Shown in pieces: positions 37,469 through 46,139 of a stretch of DNA of 61,570 nucleotides (position 1 is its first letter; every line of letters begins with the position of its first letter). The stretch comes from Streptomyces griseocarneus (GTDB taxonomy: Bacteria; Actinomycetota; Actinomycetes; Streptomycetales; Streptomycetaceae). The stretch is taken from NCBI RefSeq assembly GCF_014655595.1, contig NZ_BNBL01000021.1, forward strand, positions 1-61,570, in the 5' to 3' direction. A program made the position numbers and the translations under genes. A model generated the notes under the pieces. That model was not told the origin of the DNA and made no database searches. It worked only from the letters and a program-made list of their open reading frames with translations.

Positions 37469-38814
37469 CGCCGGCCCTCCTTCTCCCTGCGGATCCGCCG
37501 GACGTTGACGACCACCACCGGCAGGACGAGCAGCAGCAGGAGGACGGCGATGGCGCTGCCCACGCCCTGGTTGACGTTCGTGCCGAAGGAGGACTGGTAG
37601 AGCTGCAGGGCCAGTACGTTGGCGTTGTCGAGGCTGGAGCCGGGCGCGATGATGTAGACGAGGTCGAAGATCTTCAGCACGTTGATCATGAGCGTGACGA
37701 CCACGACCGCCAGCACCGGCGCCAGCAGCGGCACCGTCACCCGCCGGAAGACCTGCCACTCGTTCGCGCCGTCCACCCGCGCCGCCTCCAGCAGTTCGCG
37801 CGGCACGCCCGCCAGGCCCGCCGCGATGAGGACCATGGCGAAGCCCGCCCACATCCAGATGTAGGCGCCGATGATGGACGGCGTCACCAGGGTGGGCCCG
37901 AGCCAGTCCACCCCGTTGTACGCGGCGGCGAAGTTCGCCGCGGGCAGCCGCAGCCGGGCGCCGTCGGCCGCCGGGGGCAGGGTGAACGTCCCGTCCCCGG
38001 CCGTGGTGGCCGAGGCGACCGCACGGCCGTCCTTGACGGCTTCCACCGTCACCCCGGCCAGGGCCTTCTCGCCCGCGTCGATCTTCCCGGCGGTCCCGCC
38101 GCCGCCCCGGGTGAAGTCCATCCACACCGTGCCGGTGACCTTGCCCGCCACGTCCCGCGCGGGAATCGCCTCCTTCGCCCCGCCGACGTCCTCCGGCTTC
38201 ACGGCCACCAGCGGCAGCGCGACCGCCGTGCCCGCCCGCACCGCGCCCCGGGTGGTGTACGAGCCGCCGTCGCTCGCCGTCAGGTCGCCGTTCGGCCGGG
38301 GTCGCGCCCCGGGGTAGGGCGCGGGCGCGGCGAACGTGTCGTGGATGCCGACCCACACGGCGTTGGCGACGCCGCGGTCCGGGTTCTGCTCGTACACCAG
38401 CCGGAAGATGATGCCCGCGGCGAGCATCGAGATGGCCATGGGCATGAAGACGACCAGTTTGAACGCCGTGCCCCAGCGCACCCGTTCGGTGAGCACCGCG
38501 AAGATCAGGCCCAGGGCGGTGGCCACGGCCGGCGCCACGACCACCCAGACGACGTTGTTCCTCAGGGCCGTGCGGATCCGGTCGTCGGTGAAGACCTCCT
38601 GGTAGTTGTCGGCGCCGACGAAGCCGTCGCCGGAGGCGTCGAAGAGGCTGCGGTAGAGGGAGTAGCCGATGGGATAGACGACGAGGGCCCCGAGCAGGGC
38701 CAGCGCGGGCAGCAGGAAGCAGGCGGCGATCCACGGGCGCGTGCCGAGCACGCCCCGGGTCCCGGCCGCCGGTCGCTTCCCGGCCGCGGGCGGGGGAGCG
38801 GTCGCGGAGGTCAC
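37465..38814 (-). CDS. Sugar ABC transporter permease (MalF type) with inserted extracytoplasmic domain
   Basis: A 449-residue permease, about 140 residues longer than typical CUT1 partners. Hydrophobic segments at about 28-50, 88-108 and 120-140 are followed by a hydrophilic insertion at about 160-305 before the remaining helices and the EAA loop (GVPRELLEAARVDGANEW, about 336-353). The insertion contains a stretch that looks like a carboxypeptidase-regulatory or Ig-type beta sandwich (about 222-292: GKVTGTVWMDF, AGVTVEAVKDG, TTAGDGTFTLP). GTG at 38814 was chosen with the binding-protein gene ending 14 bases upstream. E. coli MalF has an unrelated large P2 loop in a comparable topological position. 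Confidence 0.88.
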   Translation of the reverse strand: MTSATAPPPAAGKRPAAGTRGVLGTRPWIAACFLLPALALLGALVVYPIGYSLYRSLFDASGDGFVGADNYQEVFTDDRIRTALRNNVVWVVVAPAVATALGLIFAVLTERVRWGTAFKLVVFMPMAISMLAAGIIFRLVYEQNPDRGVANAVWVGIHDTFAAPAPYPGARPRPNGDLTASDGGSYTTRGAVRAGTAVALPLVAVKPEDVGGAKEAIPARDVAGKVTGTVWMDFTRGGGGTAGKIDAGEKALAGVTVEAVKDGRAVASATTAGDGTFTLPPAADGARLRLPAANFAAAYNGVDWLGPTLVTPSIIGAYIWMWAGFAMVLIAAGLAGVPRELLEAARVDGANEWQVFRRVTVPLLAPVLAVVVVTLMINVLKIFDLVYIIAPGSSLDNANVLALQLYQSSFGTNVNQGVGSAIAVLLLLLVLPVVVVNVRRIRREKEGRR

Positions 38815-38827
38815 GGCGGTGGCCCCG

Positions 38828-40240
38828 TCAGCTCGTGAAGGCCTTGGCCGCGTCGGTCTCCAGCCGCTGCTGGATGCCCGCCACGTCCTTCGGGTCGCGC
38901 AGGAAGTCCTGCAGGTGCTTCCACTCGCCCTGCCCCGGCTTGCCGCCGAACGCGGCGGGGGCCTGGTCGGACATGTCGAAGCGGAAGTCGTCGCCCGCCG
39001 CCACCACCGCCTTGGCGATGGAACGCAGCACCTCGTCGGGGTAGGCGGTCAGCGGCAGGCTCTTGTTCGGCGAGACGAAGCCGCCGTCCTTCGCCCAGAT
39101 CGCCGCCGCGTCCGGGGAGGCCAGGAACGTCAGCAGCGCCTGGGCGGCCTGCCCGTCCTTCAGTGCCACGCCCACGTCCCCGCCGGTCACCACCGGGGAG
39201 CGGCTGCCCACCGCGGGGAAGGGGAAGACCTTGGCGTCCGTACCGATCCTCGCCTTGGCGCCGGTGATGGTGGCGGCGGAGAAGTCGCCCTCGAAGACCA
39301 TGGCGGCCTTCGCCTTCTCCCCGCCGCTGAAGGTCTGGCTGACCGAGGCGGGGAACTGCGTCTGCAGCGCGCCGTCGTTGCCGCCCGCCAGCAGCTCCTT
39401 CTTGCCGAAGAGCTGGGCCAGCGTCTCCAGCGCGTCCTTCACGGACCCGTCCGTCCATTTGATCTTGTGCTGGGCGAGCTGGTCGTACTTGTCCCGGCCC
39501 GCCTGCGAGAGGTAGACGTTCTCGAACCAGTCGGTGAGCGTCCAGCCGTCCGCGCCGCCGACCGAGACCGGCGAGACGCCGAAGTCGGCGACGGCCTGGG
39601 CGGTGCGCAGGAACTCCTGCCAGTTCTTCGGCTCCTTGGCGCCCGCCGCTTCGAATATCTTGGTGTTGTACCAGACGAGGGACTTGTTCGTGGCCTTGAA
39701 GTACACGCCGTACTGCTTGCCCTCGGAGGCGCCGAGTTCCCGCCAGCCCTTGGCGAAGTTCTTGTCCAGCTGGGCGTTGGCCTCGGCGCCGAGCGGCTTG
39801 AGCCAGCCCTTCTTCGCGAATTCCCGCAGGACGCCGGGCTGTTGCAGCATGGCGACGTCCGGCGGATCGCCGCCGGCGACCTTCGAGCCGACGAACGCCG
39901 ACATGTCGTCGCCGCTCGGCACGAACGAGACCTCCGCGCCGGTGCGCTTGGCGAACTCGTCCAGCACCTTGGTGAAGCTCTTCTGCTCGGCGCCGGTCCA
40001 CACGGCGGTCACCTTGAGCTTCTGGCCGTTGAGCTTGGGGAGTTGGACGGTGTGGGGGATGACGTCGGACTTGCCGGGAGCCGGTGCGCCGCTCGCGTCG
40101 CCCTTGCCTCCGTCGTCATCGCCGCCGCCGCAGCCGGCCGCGGTGAGCGCCAGGCTCCCCGCCACGACCAGGGCGAGCGTGCCGCGTATGGCGCGCGTGG
40201 ATGGTGTTGCGGTCGGTGATGTGCGTGTCGCCCTGCGCAT
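38828..40240 (-). CDS. Sugar ABC transporter substrate-binding lipoprotein
   Basis: A 470-residue extracytoplasmic binding protein of the CUT1 type. A basic N-terminus, hydrophobic core and lipobox LTAAGC (Cys at about residue 37) mark it as a lipoprotein. The mature part has the family's KVTAVWTGAEQKSFTKVLDEF opening and the MVFEGDFS and SPDAAAIWAKDGGFVSPN regions. ATG at 40240 has GGAGG 8 bases upstream; an in-frame ATG 69 bases earlier would lack a good signal peptide. It is the first gene of the importer operon. Confidence 0.92.
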   Translation of the reverse strand: MRRATRTSPTATPSTRAIRGTLALVVAGSLALTAAGCGGGDDDGGKGDASGAPAPGKSDVIPHTVQLPKLNGQKLKVTAVWTGAEQKSFTKVLDEFAKRTGAEVSFVPSGDDMSAFVGSKVAGGDPPDVAMLQQPGVLREFAKKGWLKPLGAEANAQLDKNFAKGWRELGASEGKQYGVYFKATNKSLVWYNTKIFEAAGAKEPKNWQEFLRTAQAVADFGVSPVSVGGADGWTLTDWFENVYLSQAGRDKYDQLAQHKIKWTDGSVKDALETLAQLFGKKELLAGGNDGALQTQFPASVSQTFSGGEKAKAAMVFEGDFSAATITGAKARIGTDAKVFPFPAVGSRSPVVTGGDVGVALKDGQAAQALLTFLASPDAAAIWAKDGGFVSPNKSLPLTAYPDEVLRSIAKAVVAAGDDFRFDMSDQAPAAFGGKPGQGEWKHLQDFLRDPKDVAGIQQRLETDAAKAFTS

Positions 40241-40304
40241 GGCCCGTACCTCCCGTGCCCGGTCCCCGTTGACGGCCGCGCCGTGCGTTGTCCCTGCGTA
40301 CGGC

Positions 40305-40350
40305 CGCACTCCCGTGCGACAGTCCTACGCCGGGTGTCAGGTCACCGCAA
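40305..40350 (-). promoter_or_regulatory. Candidate promoter and operator for the sugar importer operon
   Basis: On the minus strand TTGCGG (40345-40350) and TAGGAC (40322-40327) are separated by exactly 17 bases, a good housekeeping-type promoter. Directly downstream, CGCAC and GTGCG (40305-40309 and 40314-40318) form an inverted repeat over the expected transcription start, a likely repressor site. The leader to the ATG at 40240 would be about 75 bases. Confidence 0.5.
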
Positions 40351-40428
40351 TACCGTCTCCGGGGTGAACGGGCCGATCGTGACCGGGATGTGACGCGCTG
40401 TCGACAGCAGGGGCCGGCGACGGCGCGG

Positions 40429-43400
40429 TCACAGCAACGACGGGGCGGCCTGCGCGCCCGCGGACTGGGCCGCCCGCTGCAGGGCGCTGGCCAGCAGGGC
40501 CAGGTCGGTCGGTCCGTTGCCCAGCTCGCGCAGCGGGCGCCGGGTGGGCGGGTCGCCCATGCGCTGCCAGTCCAGGGGGACCACCGTCGGCCGCTGCGTG
40601 GCCGTACGGGGGATGCGGCCGGTGACCCGGCCCGCCTGGAAGGGGATGGTCGCGGCGTCGTCGGGGCGCTGCAGCCGGCCCCGGCCGGGGGCCGGTTCGC
40701 CCGCGCCCGTGCCGTCCGCTTCCGTCGCGGGCGCGTCGGCCGACGGCGGCGCGATCTCCAGCGTCGCCCGCAGCCCGGCCCGTTCGACCGCCGCCGTGTC
40801 GGCCGTACGGTCCGGGCGGCCCGACGCGACGATCAGATGGACGCCCAGCCGCTCGCCGTCGCGGGCCACGGACTCCAGCGCCCTGACCACCGAACCGGCC
40901 GCCGGCCGGCCCGTGGCCCCCAGGGCGGGGGCGACCAGGGCGTCGAAGTCGTCGACGAGGACGACGAGCCGCGGCAGCGCGGTCTCGGCCGTGCGCGCCG
41001 GACCGCCGCGCTGGGTGCGCAGCTTCAGGGTGCCGCTGGAGGCCGATTCGAGGTCGCCGGAAGAGGGCTCCACCGGGCGGCGCGGGGCGACCACCGAGGG
41101 CGCGGAGGCCGCGGTGTCGCGCTCGTGCCAGCCGGAGAAGTCGAGGGTGCCCAGCAGCTCGGCGCGGCGCTTGAGCTCCGAGCTCAGCGCCTGGGCGAAC
41201 TCCCGCATCCGCACCGGGTCGGAGGCGGCGAGGTAGGTCGAGACGTGCGGCAGGTCCGTGCAGACCCGCAGGCCCTCCCCGCGCTCGGCGGCCGCGCCGT
41301 CGACCAGGACCAGCGAGAGCCGGTCGGGCCGGTCGGCGGCGGCCAGCGACGCGGCGAGCGAGCGCAGCAGTTCGGTCTTCCCGCTGCCGCGTCCGCCGTG
41401 CACCACCAGGTGCGGGCCGTCCGCCGCCAGGTCGACCGTGAGCGGCCCGTGCGGCCCGGCGCCCAGCACGGCGACGGCCCGGCCCCCGGGCCGGGCGCCC
41501 CGGTCTGTCGCGGCCGCCCAGCGGGCGGTGAGCGAGGCGGGGGTGGCGCGGGCGAGGCCCAGTTCGTCCAGCAGCCGCGCGGTGCGCGGCAGCGCCGCCG
41601 CGATGCGCGAGCCCTGTGGCGCGCCGCCGGCGGTGTCCGCGAGCCGCAGCGGGGCCAGCGCCCGGGCGAACCGCTCGGCCCAGGCGCCGGAGACGGCGTC
41701 GAGTGCGGCGATGACCGGCCGTCCGGCGGCACCCTCCACGGCTGCTGTGGTGCTCTGCTGCCCCTGGCCCCCGGCCTGCGGGGCCGATGCGGGCACCTGG
41801 CGGATGACCTGGACCACCGTGGCCACGTCGCCGCTGAGCAGGGCGACGGCGCCGCAGTGCGGGAAGGCGGGCGAGGCCGCCGCGGCCGTCTTGAGGGTCG
41901 CCGACACCGGGGAGGAGGGCGTGGTGGCCGGGGCGTCCGCCAGGCACAGCAGGTGGATGCCGGCCGCCGGGCCGGCCACGGCCAGCCGGGCGACCGTCTC
42001 GCGCAGGGCCGCCGAGCCGGGGTCGCCGTCCACGATCAGCACCGTGTACGGACCGCGGTGGCGCCCGGCGGCCGCGGCGATCACCTCGGGGGAGGCACCC
42101 GGCCAGCTCGTGCCCAGCGGGCCGTCGTCCAGGCGGCGCACCAGCTCGGCCGTGCGGGCCTCGGCCTGCTCGCGGTCGTAGGCCAGCAGCAGGCGGCAGT
42201 CCTGCCCGTGCGCGGGCCGCACGTGCGGCAGCCAGCCCAGCCAGGACCACTCCGCCAGCCGCTCCTCGACGGGGCGTGCGCGGTCGGCGCTGATCAGTAC
42301 GTACTCGAGCGAGGCCGGCGCGTGCAGCGCGGCGAGCTGCGCGAGGACGGAGCGGGCCAGCCCGGACAGCCGCGCCCGGGGGCCGGCCAGGCCCAGCGAA
42401 CCGGTCTCCCGCAGGCCGACCGTGACCGGCACGGACGGCAGCGGGCCGCCGCCGTCGGGGCGGTAGCGGTCGGCCGTGCCCAGCCGCACGGTCAGCAGGT
42501 CGGGGTGGTCCGCGCCGCGCTCCCACAGGCGCGGCCCCGGCCCGAGCGCGGTCAGCAGGACGGCGGCCGGGTCCGGCCAGCGCTCGCGCAGCGCGGCCGC
42601 GCCGGAGCCGGCGGGACCGCTCGCGGCACTCTCGCCGCCGGCCGGGCGCTGCTCCGTGGCGGGGTCGCCGGGGCGCCGGTCGCCGTCGCGTCCGGTCAGC
42701 CCGCCGGTCAGCCGGCGGGCCCAGGCTCCTATGCCGCGGCCGCGCCGCTTGCCGCCCGGCTCGGCGGCCTCGGGCCGCTCGGGGTCCGCGGCGGGCTCGG
42801 GCCGGCCCGGGGCCGGCGGGGCGCCCAGGTCGGCGTACCCGGCGGCGCTGGTGGTGGCACCGGGCCCCGCCGGGGCGGGCGCGGTGGCGGGGCCGGCCGG
42901 GGCGTGGCCCGCGCCGGGGCCGCCGTGCCAGGTGCCCTCGCCGTAGGCCGTGCCCGGCGTGCCGTTGCCCTGGGAGGCGCGCGGGGGTGTGCCGCCGGGG
43001 TGCGGGGCGCCCGGCGCGCCCTGCGCCGGGGCGGCGTCGGGCGCCGCCCCCACCCGCAGGTGCCCCTCGCCGTCCGGCACCGCCGCCAGGACGCCGGGCC
43101 CGGAACCGTTCGGGGAGCCCGCGCCGTGCAGGCCGAGCGTGGATTCGCCGACCCGCAGCAGGGCGCCCGCCGGCAGCGGCACGGGCTCGCCGCCCACCGC
43201 CTCGCCGTCGAGCAGCGTGCCGTTGGTGGAGCCCAGGTCGTGCAGGGTGACCGAGCCGTCGTCGGCGAGGGTCACCGCGCAGTGCAGGCGGGAGACGTCG
43301 GGGTCGTCCAGCGGGATGTCGGCGGAGCTCGAGCGGCCGACGCGGACCTCGCCGCCGTGCAGCAGGTGGACGCCGCCGGCGTCCGGGCCGGAGACCACGT

Positions 43401-43722
43401 GCAGCCGGGCGGCCGCGTCCGGGACGCCGGAGTGGAGCACGCCCGCGTGCCGCTCGGGATCGGCGGGGGCGCCCAGCGAGAGCACCGCGCCGTCCGTCAG
43501 CGGCGGCTCGCCCAGCGCGCAGCGCTGGGGGTCGAGGCGCTCGGCGCCGGCGTGGACCACGACGGCACCGCTGCCGAGGTCGGAGCCGGCCGCCGCGACG
43601 GCGGTCGCGAGTCCGCTCGCCACGGCCGCGAGCGCGGTCCCCGTGGGGGCGGTCACGAGCACATCGCAGGCGCACGTGGTGTGGCCGCTGAGCGGCCCGA
43701 GGACGGTCAGCCGGATCTGCAT
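40429..43722 (-). CDS. FHA-domain FtsK/SpoIIIE-type ATPase
   Basis: A 1097-residue cytoplasmic protein. An N-terminal domain (about 1-110) is followed by a forkhead-associated domain (about 120-190: VRVGRSSSADIPL, DVSRLHCAV, DLGSTNGTLLDG) that binds phosphothreonine. A long Ala/Gly/Pro-rich linker (about 195-410) leads to two P-loop-like modules; Walker A is VHGGRGSGKTELL (about 770-782) and a Walker B-like strand LVVLVDDFD lies near 920. The pumping domain resembles EccC/EssC and FtsK but lacks clear membrane helices. It is divergent from the kinase gene pkaA. ATG at 43722 is the first good start; its function is not established. Confidence 0.82.
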   Translation of the reverse strand: MQIRLTVLGPLSGHTTCACDVLVTAPTGTALAAVASGLATAVAAAGSDLGSGAVVVHAGAERLDPQRCALGEPPLTDGAVLSLGAPADPERHAGVLHSGVPDAAARLHVVSGPDAGGVHLLHGGEVRVGRSSSADIPLDDPDVSRLHCAVTLADDGSVTLHDLGSTNGTLLDGEAVGGEPVPLPAGALLRVGESTLGLHGAGSPNGSGPGVLAAVPDGEGHLRVGAAPDAAPAQGAPGAPHPGGTPPRASQGNGTPGTAYGEGTWHGGPGAGHAPAGPATAPAPAGPGATTSAAGYADLGAPPAPGRPEPAADPERPEAAEPGGKRRGRGIGAWARRLTGGLTGRDGDRRPGDPATEQRPAGGESAASGPAGSGAAALRERWPDPAAVLLTALGPGPRLWERGADHPDLLTVRLGTADRYRPDGGGPLPSVPVTVGLRETGSLGLAGPRARLSGLARSVLAQLAALHAPASLEYVLISADRARPVEERLAEWSWLGWLPHVRPAHGQDCRLLLAYDREQAEARTAELVRRLDDGPLGTSWPGASPEVIAAAAGRHRGPYTVLIVDGDPGSAALRETVARLAVAGPAAGIHLLCLADAPATTPSSPVSATLKTAAAASPAFPHCGAVALLSGDVATVVQVIRQVPASAPQAGGQGQQSTTAAVEGAAGRPVIAALDAVSGAWAERFARALAPLRLADTAGGAPQGSRIAAALPRTARLLDELGLARATPASLTARWAAATDRGARPGGRAVAVLGAGPHGPLTVDLAADGPHLVVHGGRGSGKTELLRSLAASLAAADRPDRLSLVLVDGAAAERGEGLRVCTDLPHVSTYLAASDPVRMREFAQALSSELKRRAELLGTLDFSGWHERDTAASAPSVVAPRRPVEPSSGDLESASSGTLKLRTQRGGPARTAETALPRLVVLVDDFDALVAPALGATGRPAAGSVVRALESVARDGERLGVHLIVASGRPDRTADTAAVERAGLRATLEIAPPSADAPATEADGTGAGEPAPGRGRLQRPDDAATIPFQAGRVTGRIPRTATQRPTVVPLDWQRMGDPPTRRPLRELGNGPTDLALLASALQRAAQSAGAQAAPSLL

Positions 43723-44188
43723 CGCCGTCAACGGTCCCTTCCTGCCCCGGGTGTGCGGCGGGGTCAGGCCTCCCCCCACCGCGCACGGGCGCGTCGGCAC
43801 GTACAGGTCACCACGTCGCGCGGGGTCTCCCGCTCCCTCCCCGCCGCATCCGTGCTGCGAGCATCCTCGCACCTGCCGCCGACGACGCGCCCGGCGAGAG
43901 CCGATTCGTGATCTTGAACGACCATCCGAGTATCGGAAAGCTCGCGGCCCACGTCCGTCATTGGCTGATTTCTTTAACCGCTTGTCCGCTCTCGACCTAT
44001 TTATTGCTGTTGTTTACGAGAGCTTCCGCCGCGCGGCAACCATCCGCCCGCGACCCGCGTCTTTCCCACAAGCCCCACCGGATTCGCCGGACGAACGGTC
44101 CGGGACGCGGCACTACAGTGGGCGGGAAGCCGAACACCTCGGAGAGCTTGGATCACAGAGCTCGCATCACGACCAGGGAGCGCATGAC
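43723..44188. promoter_or_regulatory. 466-base divergent control region between the FHA-ATPase gene and pkaA
   Basis: No gene is supported. The stretch about 43905-44040 is clearly richer in A/T than the flanks (for example CTATTTATTGCTGTTGTTTA near 44010) and probably contains promoters for both directions. I cannot assign boxes with confidence. A short possible ORF across it has no coding character. Confidence 0.5.
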
Positions 44189-45973
44189 GTGCGGCCGGTA
44201 GGCAGCAAATACCTGCTCGAGGAGCCGCTCGGACGCGGGGCCACGGGCACCGTCTGGCGAGCGCGCCAGCGCGAGTCGGCCGGTGCCGAGGCGGCGGTGG
44301 CCGGGCAGCCCGGCGAGACCGTCGCGATCAAGGTCCTCAAGGAGGAGCTGGCCAACGACGCGGACGTCGTGATGCGCTTCCTGCGCGAGCGGTCCGTCCT
44401 GCTCCGGCTCACCCACCCGAACATCGTCCGCACCCGCGACCTGGTGGTCGAGGGCGACCTGCTCGCGCTCGTCATGGACCTCGTCGACGGCCCGGACCTG
44501 CACCGCTATCTCCGCGAGAACGGCCCCTTCAGCCCGGTCGCGGCCGCACTGCTGACCGCGCAGATCGCCGACGCGCTGGCCGCCAGCCACGCCGACGGCA
44601 TCGTCCACCGCGACCTGAAGCCCGCCAACGTCCTGCTGAAGAGCGACGGCGGCCAGATGCACCCGATGCTCACCGACTTCGGCATCGCGCGCCTGGCCGA
44701 CTCGCCGGGCCTCACCCGCACCCACGAGTTCGTCGGCACCCCGGCCTACGTCGCGCCCGAGTCCGCCGAGGGCCGCCCGCAGACCTCCGCCGTCGACATC
44801 TATGGCGCCGGCATCCTGCTGTACGAGCTGGTCACCGGCCGTCCGCCGTTCGCCGGCGCGACCGCGCTGGAGGTGCTCCACCAGCACCTGAGCGCCGAGC
44901 CGCGCCGCCCCACGACGGTCCCCGAGCCGCTGTGGACGGTCATAGAGCGCTGCCTGAGCAAGCGGCCCGAGGAGCGGCCGTCCGCCGAGAACCTCGCCCG
45001 CGCCCTGCGCGTGGTCGCCGCGGGCGTCGGCGTCCACGCCTCCCCGGCGCAGGCCGAGGCCGCCCTCGGCGTCGGAGCGCTGCTCGCCCCGGACCCCGAT
45101 CCCGCCACCGTGCCCGGCACCGGCCTGGGCGCCGGCCCGGCGGCCGGCTCCGGCGACGCCGACCCCACGCAGATGCTGCCGCCCGTCGCCCCGGGGTCGT
45201 ACGACCCGAACGCCGCGACGAGCGTGATGAACAGCACCGGCCACGGCGCCGGGCCCGACGCCGACCCCACGCAGATGCTGCCCGCGGGCGGCCCCGGCGC
45301 GCACGGCGGCCCGGACCGCACGCGCGTCATGCCGCCCGTCCCCCCGGGCCCGCCGCAGGGCCGGCCGGACCAGCAGCAGGGCGACAGCCCGCACCCGTGG
45401 CAGACGCAGATGCGCGCGGCCCGCGACCGCAACGACCAGACCCAGGTGCAGTACCTCGACCCGAGCGAGGACCCGCTGCGCCGCCGCCCCGCCCGCCGCC
45501 CGGGGCCCGCGCCCCAGCAGCCCCAGCAGCAGTACGGGCAGCAGCACGGCCAGCAGTCGTACGGGCAGCAGCAGTACCCCGCCCAGGCCCCGCAGCCGCG
45601 GCCCCAGCAGTACGCGCCGCCGCGCGCCCCGCAGGGCCGCCCGGAGCGGCGGCCGCAGCGCCACCACACGCCGCAGCCTCCCCAGCCGCAGCCGTACACC
45701 CCGCCGCCCGCCCCCGCGCCGGCCCCCGCTCCGCGCCGCGAGCCGCGCCCGCCCCGGCAGCGCAGCGCGAACCCGATGCGGATCCCGGGGCTGGGCTGCC
45801 TCAAGGGCTGCCTGTTCATGATCGTGGTGCTGGTCCTCGGCTCCTGGCTGGTGTGGGAGTTCACCCCGCTCAAGGACTGGGTGGCCGACGGCAAGAGCTT
45901 CTGGGACGCCACGTGGGACTGGGTCACCGACTTCAAGGACTGGATCTCGAACGTCGGTTCCCAGGCCAAATAG
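44189..45973 (+). CDS. pkaA: Membrane serine/threonine protein kinase PkaA
   Basis: Hanks-type kinase with 594 residues. The kinase domain (about 5-270) has GRGATGTVW, catalytic Lys48 in VAIK, HRDLKPAN (His140, Asp142), DFGIARL and APE; a 14-residue insertion precedes the VAIK strand. A long Pro/Gln/Gly-rich region (about 300-535) carries repeated Thr motifs (DPTQMLP twice, DRTRVMP, TQM, TQV). A membrane helix (about 541-558) and a short Trp-rich external tail follow, with no PASTA domain. GTG at 44189 has AGGGAG 8 bases upstream. Order (pkaA, pkaB, prfB) matches what I recall for S. coelicolor. Confidence 0.88.
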   Translation: MRPVGSKYLLEEPLGRGATGTVWRARQRESAGAEAAVAGQPGETVAIKVLKEELANDADVVMRFLRERSVLLRLTHPNIVRTRDLVVEGDLLALVMDLVDGPDLHRYLRENGPFSPVAAALLTAQIADALAASHADGIVHRDLKPANVLLKSDGGQMHPMLTDFGIARLADSPGLTRTHEFVGTPAYVAPESAEGRPQTSAVDIYGAGILLYELVTGRPPFAGATALEVLHQHLSAEPRRPTTVPEPLWTVIERCLSKRPEERPSAENLARALRVVAAGVGVHASPAQAEAALGVGALLAPDPDPATVPGTGLGAGPAAGSGDADPTQMLPPVAPGSYDPNAATSVMNSTGHGAGPDADPTQMLPAGGPGAHGGPDRTRVMPPVPPGPPQGRPDQQQGDSPHPWQTQMRAARDRNDQTQVQYLDPSEDPLRRRPARRPGPAPQQPQQQYGQQHGQQSYGQQQYPAQAPQPRPQQYAPPRAPQGRPERRPQRHHTPQPPQPQPYTPPPAPAPAPAPRREPRPPRQRSANPMRIPGLGCLKGCLFMIVVLVLGSWLVWEFTPLKDWVADGKSFWDATWDWVTDFKDWISNVGSQAK

Positions 45974-45998
45974 GCCGCCGTGCCGGGCTCCGCGTGTC

Positions 45999-46014
45999 TG
46001 TCGATATGTCGACA
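45999..46014. repeat. TGTCGA-TATG-TCGACA inverted repeat between pkaA and pkaB
   Basis: A 6-bp perfect inverted repeat with a 4-base centre, 26 bases after the pkaA stop. It could be a small hairpin or an operator for the pkaB promoter, which must lie in this 166-base gap. Confidence 0.45.
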
Positions 46015-46139
46015 CCTGAAGGGTGTTTTCTGCCGCAGAAGTGACGGTTGGCGGCGAATCGGAGTCCCCAACGGTCCGTCAGACGCGTAGCTTGGTCGCC
46101 AGTGCGTCTGTCGGATGACGGAGGAGTCGGGGAACAGTC

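Noticed and set aside
43908..44201. Possible 97-codon gene before pkaA
   Set aside because: Codon composition is AT-rich and unbiased, it overlaps the pkaA start and there is no ribosome site; it is more likely promoter DNA.
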